NCBI RefSeq assembly: GCF_001690705.1
Contig: NZ_LZGK01000014.1
Coordinates: forward strand, 1 to 64,000
Source: Gilliamella sp. wkB178
Lineage (GTDB): Bacteria; Pseudomonadota; Gammaproteobacteria; Enterobacterales; Orbaceae
Direction of reading: 5' to 3'
Length of the DNA: 64,000 nt
The notes beneath the pieces were generated by a model. The model saw only the letters and a program-made list of their open reading frames with translations. It made no database searches and was not told the origin of the DNA. Positions 9,015 through 17,582 of the stretch are shown here, piece by piece. Made by a program: the position numbers and the translations under genes. Within the stretch, counting starts at the first letter, position 1; each line of letters opens with the position of its first letter.

Positions 9015-9671
9015 TTAAACTAATAGCTTTTCCTTTAACCATTTTATGCCACTTTCCGGGGATGTTAACACCGGAATTGTCGGTTTTTCATCAAGCGTAT
9101 TTAAAACCCTTGCCATAGAGGCTTGAGCCAATATGACAACATCACTCTCTTTTAAAGCTTTTAATAATCCTTGTTTAACAATTTCATCATGCTTATCACT
9201 GTCACCATCTAAAAGAGCAACAAAGGCTTCAGCCATTAATAACGATTCAATCTCAGGAGATTGATCATGTATATTTGCCATTCGATGAACATACTCAAGT
9301 GTCGGTCTAAGCGTTGTTTCAACTGTTGCTAATACAGAAATTTTGCCACTAATTTTTATTGCTTGTTCTATCATTGCCGTATCAATTCTAGTTAATGGCA
9401 TGCTAGTCATAAATTGACATTGTTCAACAACCCCGCCAATGGATGAACAAGCTGTCATAAACATATCACACTTAGCAATCTCTGCCGCTTTAATATAAGA
9501 TGCAATTCGAGCATTAATGGAAGGCGTTACTCCATTATTTGCCATCACGTCTTTAATCATTGAATCTTCAACAATATGCATTACTTTAACATCAGGTATA
9601 ATCTGCGTAGTTAATTTAGTCATCGTGTCTAATGTCGCTGCACTAGTATGAAATAAAGCTATTTTTTTCAT
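9015..9671 (-). CDS. Asp/Glu racemase-superfamily protein
   Basis: This is the last gene of the eight-gene tetronate-type operon. The 218 residues fit the Asp/Glu/hydantoin racemase fold. The first active-site cysteine is present (TACSSIGG, Cys75). At the second active-site position, where racemases usually have GCT/GCS, the sequence reads AQAS. A normal two-cysteine racemisation is therefore doubtful; a lyase, decarboxylase or isomerase is possible. It follows the GlcG-like gene by 4 bp. The substrate is unknown, but it is probably an intermediate or side product of the pathway encoded upstream. Confidence 0.75.
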   Translation of the reverse strand: MKKIALFHTSAATLDTMTKLTTQIIPDVKVMHIVEDSMIKDVMANNGVTPSINARIASYIKAAEIAKCDMFMTACSSIGGVVEQCQFMTSMPLTRIDTAMIEQAIKISGKISVLATVETTLRPTLEYVHRMANIHDQSPEIESLLMAEAFVALLDGDSDKHDEIVKQGLLKALKESDVVILAQASMARVLNTLDEKPTIPVLTSPESGIKWLKEKLLV

Positions 9672-9675
9672 TTCG

Positions 9676-10107
9676 TTACTCCTTTATACTGTTTAAAATA
9701 TGAGTAGCGACCATTTCAGCTACTTGATGATCACCTTCTGATGAGATCCCTCCCACAGCAACGGCTCCAATACATTGATTATGTTTATTAATCAGAGGAA
9801 TTCCACCAGGTAATGCGGTAAATTTTTTATCAGCAAAAAAATTAATTTCGAGATTCTCTTTTTGTAAGCGATGTAAAAAGTCACGTGTGGTACAACCCAT
9901 TCTAGCACTGGTATATGCTTTGTGTTGCGTTAATTCGATCGTTAACAATTTAACATGTTCTTTACGTATGAAAGCCAGCAAAAAACCCTGAGCGTCACAA
10001 ATAGCAATACTCATCGGTTTATTATCATAATGTATTTTAGTGACCGTTAATGCATATTCAATTGCACCATTAACAATTTCAGTTGATAATTTTTCAGTCA
10101 TAATCAT
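9676..10107 (-). CDS. GlcG/HbpS-family protein
   Basis: This 143-residue protein belongs to the GlcG/HbpS (DUF336) family. Typical blocks are MSIAICDAQGFLLAFIR near 32-48, FTALPGGIPL and IGAVAVGGISSEGDHQVAE at the C-terminus. Members occur in glycolate, propanediol and other organic-acid operons, often with unclear roles; some bind haem. Met3, 6 bp further in, has better spacing from the aggag site and may be the true start. The gene lies 12 bp after the transporter gene and 4 bp before the racemase-like gene, inside the operon. Confidence 0.8.
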   Translation of the reverse strand: MIMTEKLSTEIVNGAIEYALTVTKIHYDNKPMSIAICDAQGFLLAFIRKEHVKLLTIELTQHKAYTSARMGCTTRDFLHRLQKENLEINFFADKKFTALPGGIPLINKHNQCIGAVAVGGISSEGDHQVAEMVATHILNSIKE

Positions 10108-10119
10108 TTTCTCCTACTA

Positions 10120-11451
10120 TTAATTTTTAACAGATTCAGTATTGGCGATTTTAGATTGTTTATTCACTGGTTTTATTGGTTTACTACGCCAGTAATTAGC
10201 TAATAAAGAACCGGTTACATTGCCAATTGGTGTCATAATTGCTGAAGCTAACCCCACTGTTGCCAGTTTACCCATAGCGGCAGCAAGACCAGATGCCATT
10301 CCACCATTTTGCAGACCCACTTCAAACGCAACAGTTCTTGAAGACTCAGTATCTAATCTAAAAACAAAGCGACTCATAACATAACCAATCGAAAACCCAC
10401 CCAAATTGTGCAATAACATAGCTAAACAGAGTAATCCACCGACTTGCATAAGATTATCACGACCTGCTGCCGCAGCCGTTGTAGTAAAAAAGATAATACC
10501 AAACATCGATATTTTAGGCATAATTTTATAAATTTTTCCAAATTTAGTCGTCAGCAAATCAAATATAATACTCCACACAATAGCACCAGTAATAAAGTTA
10601 AATACATTACCCAAAAGTTGGCTATTTTCGCTCATTGGCGCAAATAGACTATTCCAACCACCAAAACACATATAAAGCAACCATAAGGAACAAATAATAG
10701 CTAATATACGTAATATTTTTTTCGCTTGTTCAGTTGCATAAGATTTTAAATAATCACATAACATAGCTGCACCAATTGGAATAAGTACAATTTTGATAAC
10801 ATCCATCATCATTGAGGTAAACTTAACATTAATTAATGAACCGCCAAGAATACTTACCCATAAAGGTGTCATAATAGTTGCAGCTAAGGTTGAAACAGCA
10901 GCAATAGAAACTGCAAGTGCCAAATTCGCTTTAGCGATATAGCACATGACCGTTGATGATAAACCACTGGAACATGAACCAATTAAAATAATACCGACTG
11001 CAATTTCTGGTGGAAAATCAAAAAGTTTGGTTAAAGTGAATCCTAAAAGTGGCATAATAAGAAAATGACAAAACGTACCAACAAAAACCCCCCAAGGCAT
11101 TTTTATAACATCAGCAAAATCTTTTATGGTAATTTCTGTCCCCATACTAAACATAACCGCCTGTACAATAAATAGTACTATCCATTTATTAGTAATATTA
11201 AAACCTCCCCAAATAATTAAATCGGATGCATAAACCATTGCAGCAATAAAACCGGCAATGATCCATACCGTAAATTGATAACTTTTTAAAGTCGGCCAAT
11301 AACCAATACCAATTGCCAAACAGACACTAAAAAGTACTAAAAATGGCTGCCAAATTTTTTCATATCCTATTACTAAGGCAATAGCCGCAATAATTAGACT
11401 TATAAGAGAAAAAATTAAACAGTATTTATTCAACTGATTACTTTGAGACAT
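10120..11451 (-). CDS. Bile acid:sodium symporter family (BASS) transporter
   Basis: This 443-residue, very hydrophobic protein resembles BASS/SBF transporters, which move organic acids with sodium. The recognisable core includes FSMGTEITIKDFADVIK and GSCSSGLSSTVMCYIAKAN (the conserved crossover region), followed by FEVGLQNGGMASGLAAAMGK. It is longer than most family members because of about 90 extra hydrophobic N-terminal residues. It replaces the GntP-type transporter (YgbN) of the E. coli tetronate operon, so it probably imports the operon's acid substrate. It lies 24 bp after the BKACE gene. Confidence 0.82.
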   Translation of the reverse strand: MSQSNQLNKYCLIFSLISLIIAAIALVIGYEKIWQPFLVLFSVCLAIGIGYWPTLKSYQFTVWIIAGFIAAMVYASDLIIWGGFNITNKWIVLFIVQAVMFSMGTEITIKDFADVIKMPWGVFVGTFCHFLIMPLLGFTLTKLFDFPPEIAVGIILIGSCSSGLSSTVMCYIAKANLALAVSIAAVSTLAATIMTPLWVSILGGSLINVKFTSMMMDVIKIVLIPIGAAMLCDYLKSYATEQAKKILRILAIICSLWLLYMCFGGWNSLFAPMSENSQLLGNVFNFITGAIVWSIIFDLLTTKFGKIYKIMPKISMFGIIFFTTTAAAAGRDNLMQVGGLLCLAMLLHNLGGFSIGYVMSRFVFRLDTESSRTVAFEVGLQNGGMASGLAAAMGKLATVGLASAIMTPIGNVTGSLLANYWRSKPIKPVNKQSKIANTESVKN

Positions 11452-11475
11452 AATCTATTCCTCGGTTACAATCTA

Positions 11476-12273
11476 TCATTTAATATTGAGTAGCCTTCTT
11501 GCTTCATCTGGTGTGGCCACTTTTTTGTCCATACTGTTAATTAATTGAGCTAACTTTTTAACCAATAAATGGTTGTGAGTAACGGTTTGCTGTCTATCAA
11601 TATAGTAACTATCTTCAAATCCAATTCTAACCTCAACAGCCCCCATTCCAACTGCTGCAGCAATTAAACCAAAGTCGCGACGACCAAAATGCGTAATCCC
11701 CCATAATGCATCTTTTGGTAGATATTGGCGCATAGCAATAAGTGCATCAATGGTTGCTGGAGTTGAACCTCTATGACCTAACACTATGTTATATAAGAGT
11801 GGTGAAGAAAATTTGATTGTTTGACTCAGTAAAGCTATATTGTTAACCATACCTAATTCAAAGACTTCAAATTCAGGAATAATGCCTTGTTTGACAATTT
11901 CATTGGAACAATACTCAACATCTTTCATTGGATTTAAATAAACGGCATCACCTAAATTGACTGAACCAACATTTAATGATGCCATTTCAACCCCTTTGCA
12001 ATATAAAGGGGCACAACGTTGTTTAATGGACAAATTAGATACACCACCTGTTGACGCTTGAATAATTAAACGGCTATTTTTCATAATAGGTGCTATCGTT
12101 GCTTCAAAATCTGTCACATCTTGTGTTAGTCGACCTTGTTGGTCACGGACATGCAAATGAACAATAGATGCACCGTATTCAACACAATCCAGAACATCTT
12201 GTGCAATCTGATTTGGTTTTACATTGGTGGATGCCGCAGACACAGGGGCAACCGAGATAATAATATTATCCAT
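11476..12273 (-). CDS. Beta-keto acid cleavage enzyme (BKACE, DUF849)
   Basis: BKACE enzymes are zinc TIM-barrel proteins. They condense a beta-keto acid with acetyl-CoA to give acetoacetate and a new acyl-CoA, as 3-keto-5-aminohexanoate cleavage enzyme does. The zinc ligands are the HLH motif in SIVHLHVRD (His39, His41), a downstream His in ITHFGRRDF, and Glu in VRIGFEDSYY. The 265-residue length is typical. It lies between otnI and the transporter gene. BKACE is not part of the E. coli tetronate operon, and its substrate here cannot be read from sequence. Confidence 0.88.
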   Translation of the reverse strand: MDNIIISVAPVSAASTNVKPNQIAQDVLDCVEYGASIVHLHVRDQQGRLTQDVTDFEATIAPIMKNSRLIIQASTGGVSNLSIKQRCAPLYCKGVEMASLNVGSVNLGDAVYLNPMKDVEYCSNEIVKQGIIPEFEVFELGMVNNIALLSQTIKFSSPLLYNIVLGHRGSTPATIDALIAMRQYLPKDALWGITHFGRRDFGLIAAAVGMGAVEVRIGFEDSYYIDRQQTVTHNHLLVKKLAQLINSMDKKVATPDEARRLLNIK

Positions 12274-12329
12274 TTTATTCTCCTTAAAAGGCTTAAAAAT
12301 TAAATAGTTAAAGTAAAGAGGGAGTGATA

Positions 12330-13127
12330 TTATTTTTTTCTTTCAACGAACCAACCTAAGCCCGCTAAAGTCGTATTTTCGGGTTGGTATTCACAGCCAA
12401 TCCATTGGCAATAATTCATTTTTTCGATTTGAGAAAATAACCAAGCATAGTTAATCTCACCTCGATCAGGTTCGTTACGATAGGGTGATGAGGCAATCTG
12501 AATATGGGAAATAATTGATTGATATTTTTCAAAGTAATATAAAATATTGCCTTGCATTCGTTGGCAATGAAACATATCAAACTGTAACGCCACGTTACAG
12601 CGATTAATATCAGTGATCACTTTGTCGGCCATTTCCAAATTATTAATTAAATAGCTAGGCATATCAAAGGGATTAAGTGGTTCAATTAATAACGTAATGT
12701 TATAAGTTTTAAAATAATCAGCAGCAAAACGCATATTTTTAATTAACTGTTGATACTGATCTTCAAAAGGCACATTACTATCTCGATTGCCGGAAAGAAC
12801 ATGTATTTTGGAACATGATAACGTGCTAGCATATAGCTGTGCCAGTTTAATACTGGCTTTAAAATCAGTATCGCGATTAATTAAAGAAGCTGTACCTCGT
12901 TCATTTTCATTACCGGAGGGAGCATTAATTAAAATCATCTGTAATTGGTTATCAATTAATGCTTGTTTTATTAATTTGACCTCTTCATTATAGGGTCTTA
13001 AGCACTCAACTCCATTAAACCCAGCTAATTTAGCTTGTTTAAAACGATCTAAAAAAGTAAATTCAGTAAATAGACAGTCCAAATTAGCCGCAAATTTAAG
13101 GTGATTATGACAATAAGTATTTAACAT
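12330..13127 (-). CDS. otnI: 2-oxo-tetronate isomerase OtnI (hydroxypyruvate isomerase family)
   Basis: OtnI interconverts 2-oxo- and 3-oxo-tetronate. The 265-residue TIM-barrel protein belongs to the hydroxypyruvate isomerase/YgbM family. LLIEPLNPFDMPSYLI carries the first catalytic Glu, ALQFDMFHCQRMQGNI provides metal ligands, and WIGCEYQPENTTLAGLGW provides the second Glu and the typical C-terminus. It lies 8 bp after the regulator gene. The kinase and decarboxylase encoded upstream would take its 3-oxo product onward. Confidence 0.85.
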   Translation of the reverse strand: MLNTYCHNHLKFAANLDCLFTEFTFLDRFKQAKLAGFNGVECLRPYNEEVKLIKQALIDNQLQMILINAPSGNENERGTASLINRDTDFKASIKLAQLYASTLSCSKIHVLSGNRDSNVPFEDQYQQLIKNMRFAADYFKTYNITLLIEPLNPFDMPSYLINNLEMADKVITDINRCNVALQFDMFHCQRMQGNILYYFEKYQSIISHIQIASSPYRNEPDRGEINYAWLFSQIEKMNYCQWIGCEYQPENTTLAGLGWFVERKK

Positions 13128-13135
13128 TTTTATTT

Positions 13136-13909
13136 TCAGTCCTTAATTAAATGAAGCGCAATACTTTGTTCAATAATCTTTTGCTGATCATCTTTAAGCA
13201 ATTGATTATCAGTAACAATATCGGTTAATTGGTTTAAATCACAAATATGAAACAAGCCATATTTACCAAACTTACTACTATCAGAAACAAGAACCTTGCG
13301 TCTCGAGGCTTTAATAACAGCCTTTTTTACACTCGATTTACCTTCATCAGGTGTCGACATCCCGCGTTTTAAATCCCAAGAGCTACTGCTTAAAAATGCA
13401 ATATCAATATTGATTAAATTAAAAAAATTTGCTGCACTGTTTCCCATACAAGAATAATTTCTAGAATTAACCAATCCTCCTGTGTGATATAGCGTAATAT
13501 GTGGCATATCAATTAAATAGTTACATATAGTGAAATCATTGGTAATAACAGTTAAATTTAAATAAGGACTTTTTGCTATCTGCTTTGCCACATTAAATAA
13601 TGTTGTTCCAGCATCAAGATAAATCGTTTGACCTGATTCTATTAATGAAGAACAACAAATTCCCAATTTTCTTTTAATATCTGTGTTTAATTCTGCTTTT
13701 TCCCGATAGGAGAGTTCAAGTTTTAAAATATTATTTAACTTTATACCTCCAAAAATAGGCGTTACTTTACCTTCTTCTTCAAGAATTTTACTATCACGTC
13801 TTATTGTCATATGGGAAGTATTAAGTAATGAAGACAACTTTTTAAAAGATACTTCATTATGTTGATGAAGATAGTTATAAATAAAATCTCTTCGTTGCTC
13901 TGATGTCAT
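13136..13909 (-). CDS. DeoR-family transcriptional regulator (YgbI-like)
   Basis: This 257-residue DeoR-type repressor has an N-terminal helix-turn-helix with VSFKKLSSLLNTSHMTIRRD (about 20-39). The C-terminal sugar-phosphate sensor domain has IYLDAGTTLFNVAKQI and VLVSDSSKFGKYGLF, the usual effector-binding blocks. It sits inside the operon between otnC and otnI, as a cousin of YgbI of the E. coli tetronate locus. It probably responds to a phosphorylated intermediate; that is inference. Confidence 0.88.
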   Translation of the reverse strand: MTSEQRRDFIYNYLHQHNEVSFKKLSSLLNTSHMTIRRDSKILEEEGKVTPIFGGIKLNNILKLELSYREKAELNTDIKRKLGICCSSLIESGQTIYLDAGTTLFNVAKQIAKSPYLNLTVITNDFTICNYLIDMPHITLYHTGGLVNSRNYSCMGNSAANFFNLINIDIAFLSSSSWDLKRGMSTPDEGKSSVKKAVIKASRRKVLVSDSSKFGKYGLFHICDLNQLTDIVTDNQLLKDDQQKIIEQSIALHLIKD

Positions 13910-13935
13910 TATTTATACCCCACAAATATTCATTA

Positions 13936-14574
13936 TTAGGTAATTAGCTGGTTAATTTCAGCTTGTGAAAGTTCGTTATATTTATAAGGTTTGAGTAAAA
14001 AATATAGCTTAGCGGTATTTTCTAACTCCTCAATATTATAAACAGCCTCTTTTAAAGTTTTACCAGCAATAACTGGTCCATGATTAGCTAGCAAAATTGC
14101 ACTATTTGTTTTAGCATATTGTAAAATAGTATTGGCTATTTCTTGCGATCCGGGCTTAAAATAAGGCAATAATGGCAATTTGCCGACTTTCATAAAAAAA
14201 TAAGGCGAAACACCTGGCAAACAATTACCTTTATTCACATCTTTTAAACAAGATAACGCTGTTAAATAGGTTGAGTGAAGATGTACAACAGCTCGATAGT
14301 GAGCATTTGTTGTATAAAATGCTAAATGCATAGGCACTTCTTTAGTAGGTTTATCACCACTTAAATGGTTTCCATATACATCAATTTTACTTAACGTATT
14401 CACATCAAGATCACCAAAACAAGAGTTAGTTGGTGTGGCTATAATCGTATTATCTGAAAGCATAACGCTCATATTGCCTGAACTACCATGTGTATAACCT
14501 CTATCAAAAAGGGATTTAGCTAATTTGACTAATCCATCTCTTGCCAGTTGCTCTTCTTGACTCATTTTCATCAT
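13936..14574 (-). CDS. otnC: 3-oxo-tetronate 4-phosphate decarboxylase OtnC (class II aldolase family)
   Basis: OtnC decarboxylates 3-oxo-tetronate 4-phosphate to dihydroxyacetone phosphate. The 212-residue protein has the class II aldolase fold: SSGNMS at 31-36, Glu79, the zinc ligands His98 and His100 in VVHLHSTYLTAL, and His165 in LLANHGPVIAGK. Its start overlaps the otnK stop by 4 bp (ATGA), so the two are translationally coupled. Other class II aldolase substrates are possible, but the adjacent kinase makes OtnC the best reading. Confidence 0.88.
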   Translation of the reverse strand: MMKMSQEEQLARDGLVKLAKSLFDRGYTHGSSGNMSVMLSDNTIIATPTNSCFGDLDVNTLSKIDVYGNHLSGDKPTKEVPMHLAFYTTNAHYRAVVHLHSTYLTALSCLKDVNKGNCLPGVSPYFFMKVGKLPLLPYFKPGSQEIANTILQYAKTNSAILLANHGPVIAGKTLKEAVYNIEELENTAKLYFLLKPYKYNELSQAEINQLIT

Positions 14575-15824
14575 AATGATCCTTGTGCTATTTTAAAAAA
14601 ATTTTCCTGGCCAAAATTACCGGACTTTAATGCTAAACAATAACCTGTTTTTAAATCTTTAAGCCAAGGTACACCACTAACAATTTCATGACCAACCTGT
14701 AACTGTTTTGCATTGAGTTCACTTACCACCGTGCCTGATGTTTCACCACCAGCAACAATAAATGTATTAATCCCTTTTTTGACTAATAATTTAGTAATAA
14801 GTGCAAAGTTTTTTTCAATGGCAATACTTGCTTTATTACCATATCGTTGCTTAATTTTATTAAGTGCATTTACTGGTTGAGTTGCATAAACCATTGGCGC
14901 ATATTTATCGTTTTGATGATCGACAACCCAATCAACAATCTCTTTAATATAATTCTTTTCTAATTTAAGGCATTTTGTAATGTCCAGTTCATAATGAGCC
15001 GCTATTTTTTTATAAAAATCGACCTGCTTATTGGTCATAAATGAACAACTTCCCGACAGCACTACTTTTTTTTGTTGCTTTGGTAACAAAAATTTTAATG
15101 CTTTTGGATTACTTAATTGATAAAGTTTAGCTAGTGACTCTCCAAGTCCTGAACCGCCAGCAATAAGAGGTATATCAAATATCGCTTTAGCTAAATTAGC
15201 CAAATGATGGTTAGTTAATGAATCACAAATAATATGTGTTTTTTCAACCTGTTTTAATGATGCGATCACTCTACGAATAGTTATTTCGTCTTTCTCTATA
15301 ATCGGTAATTCCAGTCGCTTTATAACACCTGTTATTTGTGGCGCTAAAAGCTCAGCAATATCTGCGCTATGCATGGGATTAATCGGGTGATTTTCCATTC
15401 CGCTATGATTTAATAACTGACCATTAACAAATAAATGACCATGAACAACGGTCCTACCGTTATCAGGTAAAGCTGGACAATGAATAATATAATTTGTTTT
15501 TAGTTTATCCATTAAAGCTTCACTAACTTGACCAATATTACCTTTAGGTGTTGAATCAAATGTTGAACAATACTTAAAGTAAATCTGTTTTGCATGGGCA
15601 ATATTGATCAACCAATCACATGCTGCAATGGATTTTTTTATTGCTTCTTTACTTGCAATTGAGCGAGTTTTTAAAGCAACAACAATGACATCAACATCAT
15701 CTAATAAGAGATCATTTTTATCAGGAATTCCGATAGTTTGGATAACATTAAAGCCACCTTTAACCATAAAACTGGCAATATCTGAAGCGCCAGTAAAATC
15801 ATCTGCAATAACACCGTATATCAT
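14571..15824 (-). CDS. otnK: 3-oxo-tetronate kinase OtnK (DUF1537)
   Basis: OtnK phosphorylates 3-oxo-tetronate at C4. The 417 residues show the DUF1537 layout. An N-terminal sugar-acid domain has DDFTG at 8-12 and the stretch KYCSTFDSTPKGNIG, and a C-terminal ATP-binding domain has IVAGGETSGTVVSEL near 357-371. It is the first gene of the eight-gene operon, preceded by an aagaga ribosome-binding site and, about 60 bp upstream, a perfect CRP-type site. The related threonate kinase DtnK is an alternative; the OtnC and OtnI partners favour OtnK. Confidence 0.88.
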   Translation of the reverse strand: MIYGVIADDFTGASDIASFMVKGGFNVIQTIGIPDKNDLLLDDVDVIVVALKTRSIASKEAIKKSIAACDWLINIAHAKQIYFKYCSTFDSTPKGNIGQVSEALMDKLKTNYIIHCPALPDNGRTVVHGHLFVNGQLLNHSGMENHPINPMHSADIAELLAPQITGVIKRLELPIIEKDEITIRRVIASLKQVEKTHIICDSLTNHHLANLAKAIFDIPLIAGGSGLGESLAKLYQLSNPKALKFLLPKQQKKVVLSGSCSFMTNKQVDFYKKIAAHYELDITKCLKLEKNYIKEIVDWVVDHQNDKYAPMVYATQPVNALNKIKQRYGNKASIAIEKNFALITKLLVKKGINTFIVAGGETSGTVVSELNAKQLQVGHEIVSGVPWLKDLKTGYCLALKSGNFGQENFFKIAQGSL

Positions 15825-16250
15825 GATTAATTCTCTTATTTTTAAAATGGATAAGATATGGTAGGTAAAATATTTTCACATTCATGTGATAATTATCACA
15901 ATTTATTATTTCAATAAAAAAGAATAATAGATTGATTTTATTATAATTAGATAATAAAAAGCCGTCACATAAAAGTGTAACATTTTTTAACATAATACTA
16001 TTTAGGATTATTTAACGTGAATGTTTGTATTTTTTTATACTTTAATAGCGCTATTTAGTTAATAAAAAAGAGTAAGTAGTGTGATCGACGCAACATAGGT
16101 ATTTCAATAAAGGGTTTATAATTTTTGATGACCACAAACCGCTTATGAGATATTGATTCCATTTATGCTACTTCAATGGAAATAATAGAGACTAAAGATA
16201 TAAAATCAAAATATATATAAAATGATAAATTTTTTAACTATAATTATTAT
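15825..16250. other. 426-bp intergenic region upstream of otnK
   Basis: It holds the otnK promoter region with a CRP-type site at 15885-15900, a 12-bp palindrome AATAGCGCTATT at 16044-16055, and a weak 7-bp inverted repeat (TTCCATT/AATGGAA, 16157-16181) that might serve as the mtgA 3' end. Several short open frames have no coding character. No other gene is seen. Confidence 0.6.
15885..15900. promoter_or_regulatory. CRP-type site for the otn operon
   Basis: TGTGA-TAATTA-TCACA is a perfect palindromic match to the CRP consensus. It lies 61 bp before the otnK start on the minus strand, which suits CRP activation and catabolite control of the operon. Confidence 0.72.
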
Positions 16251-16949
16251 TTAATTGGTATTAAGTTTTTTTAAATAAATAGTTTTATTCAGGTTTATAA
16301 TTTGGCCTTGTATCCAGCTAGCTTTATTGAGTGTATATTTATTGGGTTGACTCGGACTTAAATTACGCGGATTAGGCAAAATAGCGGCTAATAAGCAGGC
16401 TTGATTTAAGGTTAGATTTTTGGCACTGGTATGGAAATAATAACGCGAAGCCGCCTCAATACCAAAAATACCTTCTCCCCATTCAGCATAGTTTAAGTAG
16501 ATTTCAAGTATGCGTTGTTTTGACCAAATAAACTCGATCCAAATAGTAAACCACGCTTCAATTCCTTTGCGAACCCAGCTACGAGAAGGCCATAAAAAAA
16601 TATTTTTAGCTACCTGTTGTGTGATAGTACTTGCACCACGGGTTTTTTTATTATTTTGATTATATTTTAAAGCTTTACTTATAGCATTAAAGTCAAACCC
16701 CCAATGTTTCGGGAAGTTTTGATCTTCAGAGGCCATAACTGCTATTTTTATATTGTCTGATATCTCATCCCAATCCTTCCATATTTGTTGTTGAGTTATG
16801 TTCCAGTTAACAATTTTTCTTTCTAACATTAGCATTGAACCAAAGGGATTAACCCAACGCATTATAAGAATTGATAAAATTGACAATAGCATAAGACCAA
16901 TTATTATTTTTAAAGCTATATTTAGCGTCTTTTTTGGTATTGGGTTCAT
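16251..16949 (-). CDS. mtgA: Monofunctional peptidoglycan glycosyltransferase MtgA
   Basis: MtgA polymerises lipid II into glycan strands at the inner membrane. The 232 residues contain an N-terminal membrane anchor at about 11-31 and the GT51 motifs EDQNFPKHWGFD at 75-86 (Glu75 catalytic) and GASTITQQVAKN at 105-116. RKGIEAWFT and RILEIYLNYAEWGEGIFGIE follow. The length fits the family. It appears to be transcribed alone; mobB lies 44 bp upstream on the same strand. Confidence 0.95.
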   Translation of the reverse strand: MNPIPKKTLNIALKIIIGLMLLSILSILIMRWVNPFGSMLMLERKIVNWNITQQQIWKDWDEISDNIKIAVMASEDQNFPKHWGFDFNAISKALKYNQNNKKTRGASTITQQVAKNIFLWPSRSWVRKGIEAWFTIWIEFIWSKQRILEIYLNYAEWGEGIFGIEAASRYYFHTSAKNLTLNQACLLAAILPNPRNLSPSQPNKYTLNKASWIQGQIINLNKTIYLKKLNTN

Positions 16950-16993
16950 ATTAGTTAAGTAAATGAAAAAGTAGGTGATTAAGATACGATAAA

Positions 16994-17485
16994 TTATGCT
17001 TGATATAAATAGTTTTTTATAAACTCTATTATTGGCAAAGGTTGATTGATATTAAATTGCGGTATTGAAAGATCTAACAATTCATCACTTGCTATTGCAA
17101 TAGTAAATTCATCAATAAAAAGAGATTTTTGCAAGGTATTTCGATGGCAAATAATTTTAGGTAACGGTTCATCTTTAAATCCTTCAACCAAAATCAGGTC
17201 AACATCAGTAAATTTATTAATTAATGTCTTTAAATCAGCTGTTTGATTTGGGGTTTCGCAAACCATTGCATAACGATTATCACAAGCAATAATTGTTTGT
17301 GAAGCTCCCGCTTTACGTAACTCGTAACTATCTTTACCAGGAAGATCTATATCCATATCATGATGTGCATGTTTTAAGATAGCTACTTTGAAGCCTTGTT
17401 TACTTAGATGCGTGATAATTTTTTTGAGTAATGTAGTCTTACCACTATTGCTATATCCACAAATAGCCAGAATTTTATTTTTCAT
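16994..17485 (-). CDS. mobB: Molybdopterin-guanine dinucleotide biosynthesis protein MobB
   Basis: MobB is a GTP-binding adaptor that assists MobA in making the bis-MGD cofactor. The 163-residue protein has a P-loop GYSNSGKTT at 10-18, followed by VAILKHAHHDMDIDLPGKDS (substrate loop) and LILVEGFKDEPLPKI. The length is typical. In E. coli mobB follows mobA directly. Here the two are about 1.65 kb apart, with an aldolase pseudogene and a membrane protein gene between them. Confidence 0.93.
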   Translation of the reverse strand: MKNKILAICGYSNSGKTTLLKKIITHLSKQGFKVAILKHAHHDMDIDLPGKDSYELRKAGASQTIIACDNRYAMVCETPNQTADLKTLINKFTDVDLILVEGFKDEPLPKIICHRNTLQKSLFIDEFTIAIASDELLDLSIPQFNINQPLPIIEFIKNYLYQA

Positions 17486-17582
17486 GATTTATTACGCTAT
17501 CAAGCGACCAAAAGAAGTTACTCATTATCTAATAATTAATTATATTATAATATCCATCAGTATAAGAGATAAAGGTATTAAC

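Noticed and set aside
15799-15993. 64-residue minus-strand frame upstream of otnK
   Set aside because: It overlaps the otnK start and the CRP-type site, has no ribosome-binding site and resembles no protein.
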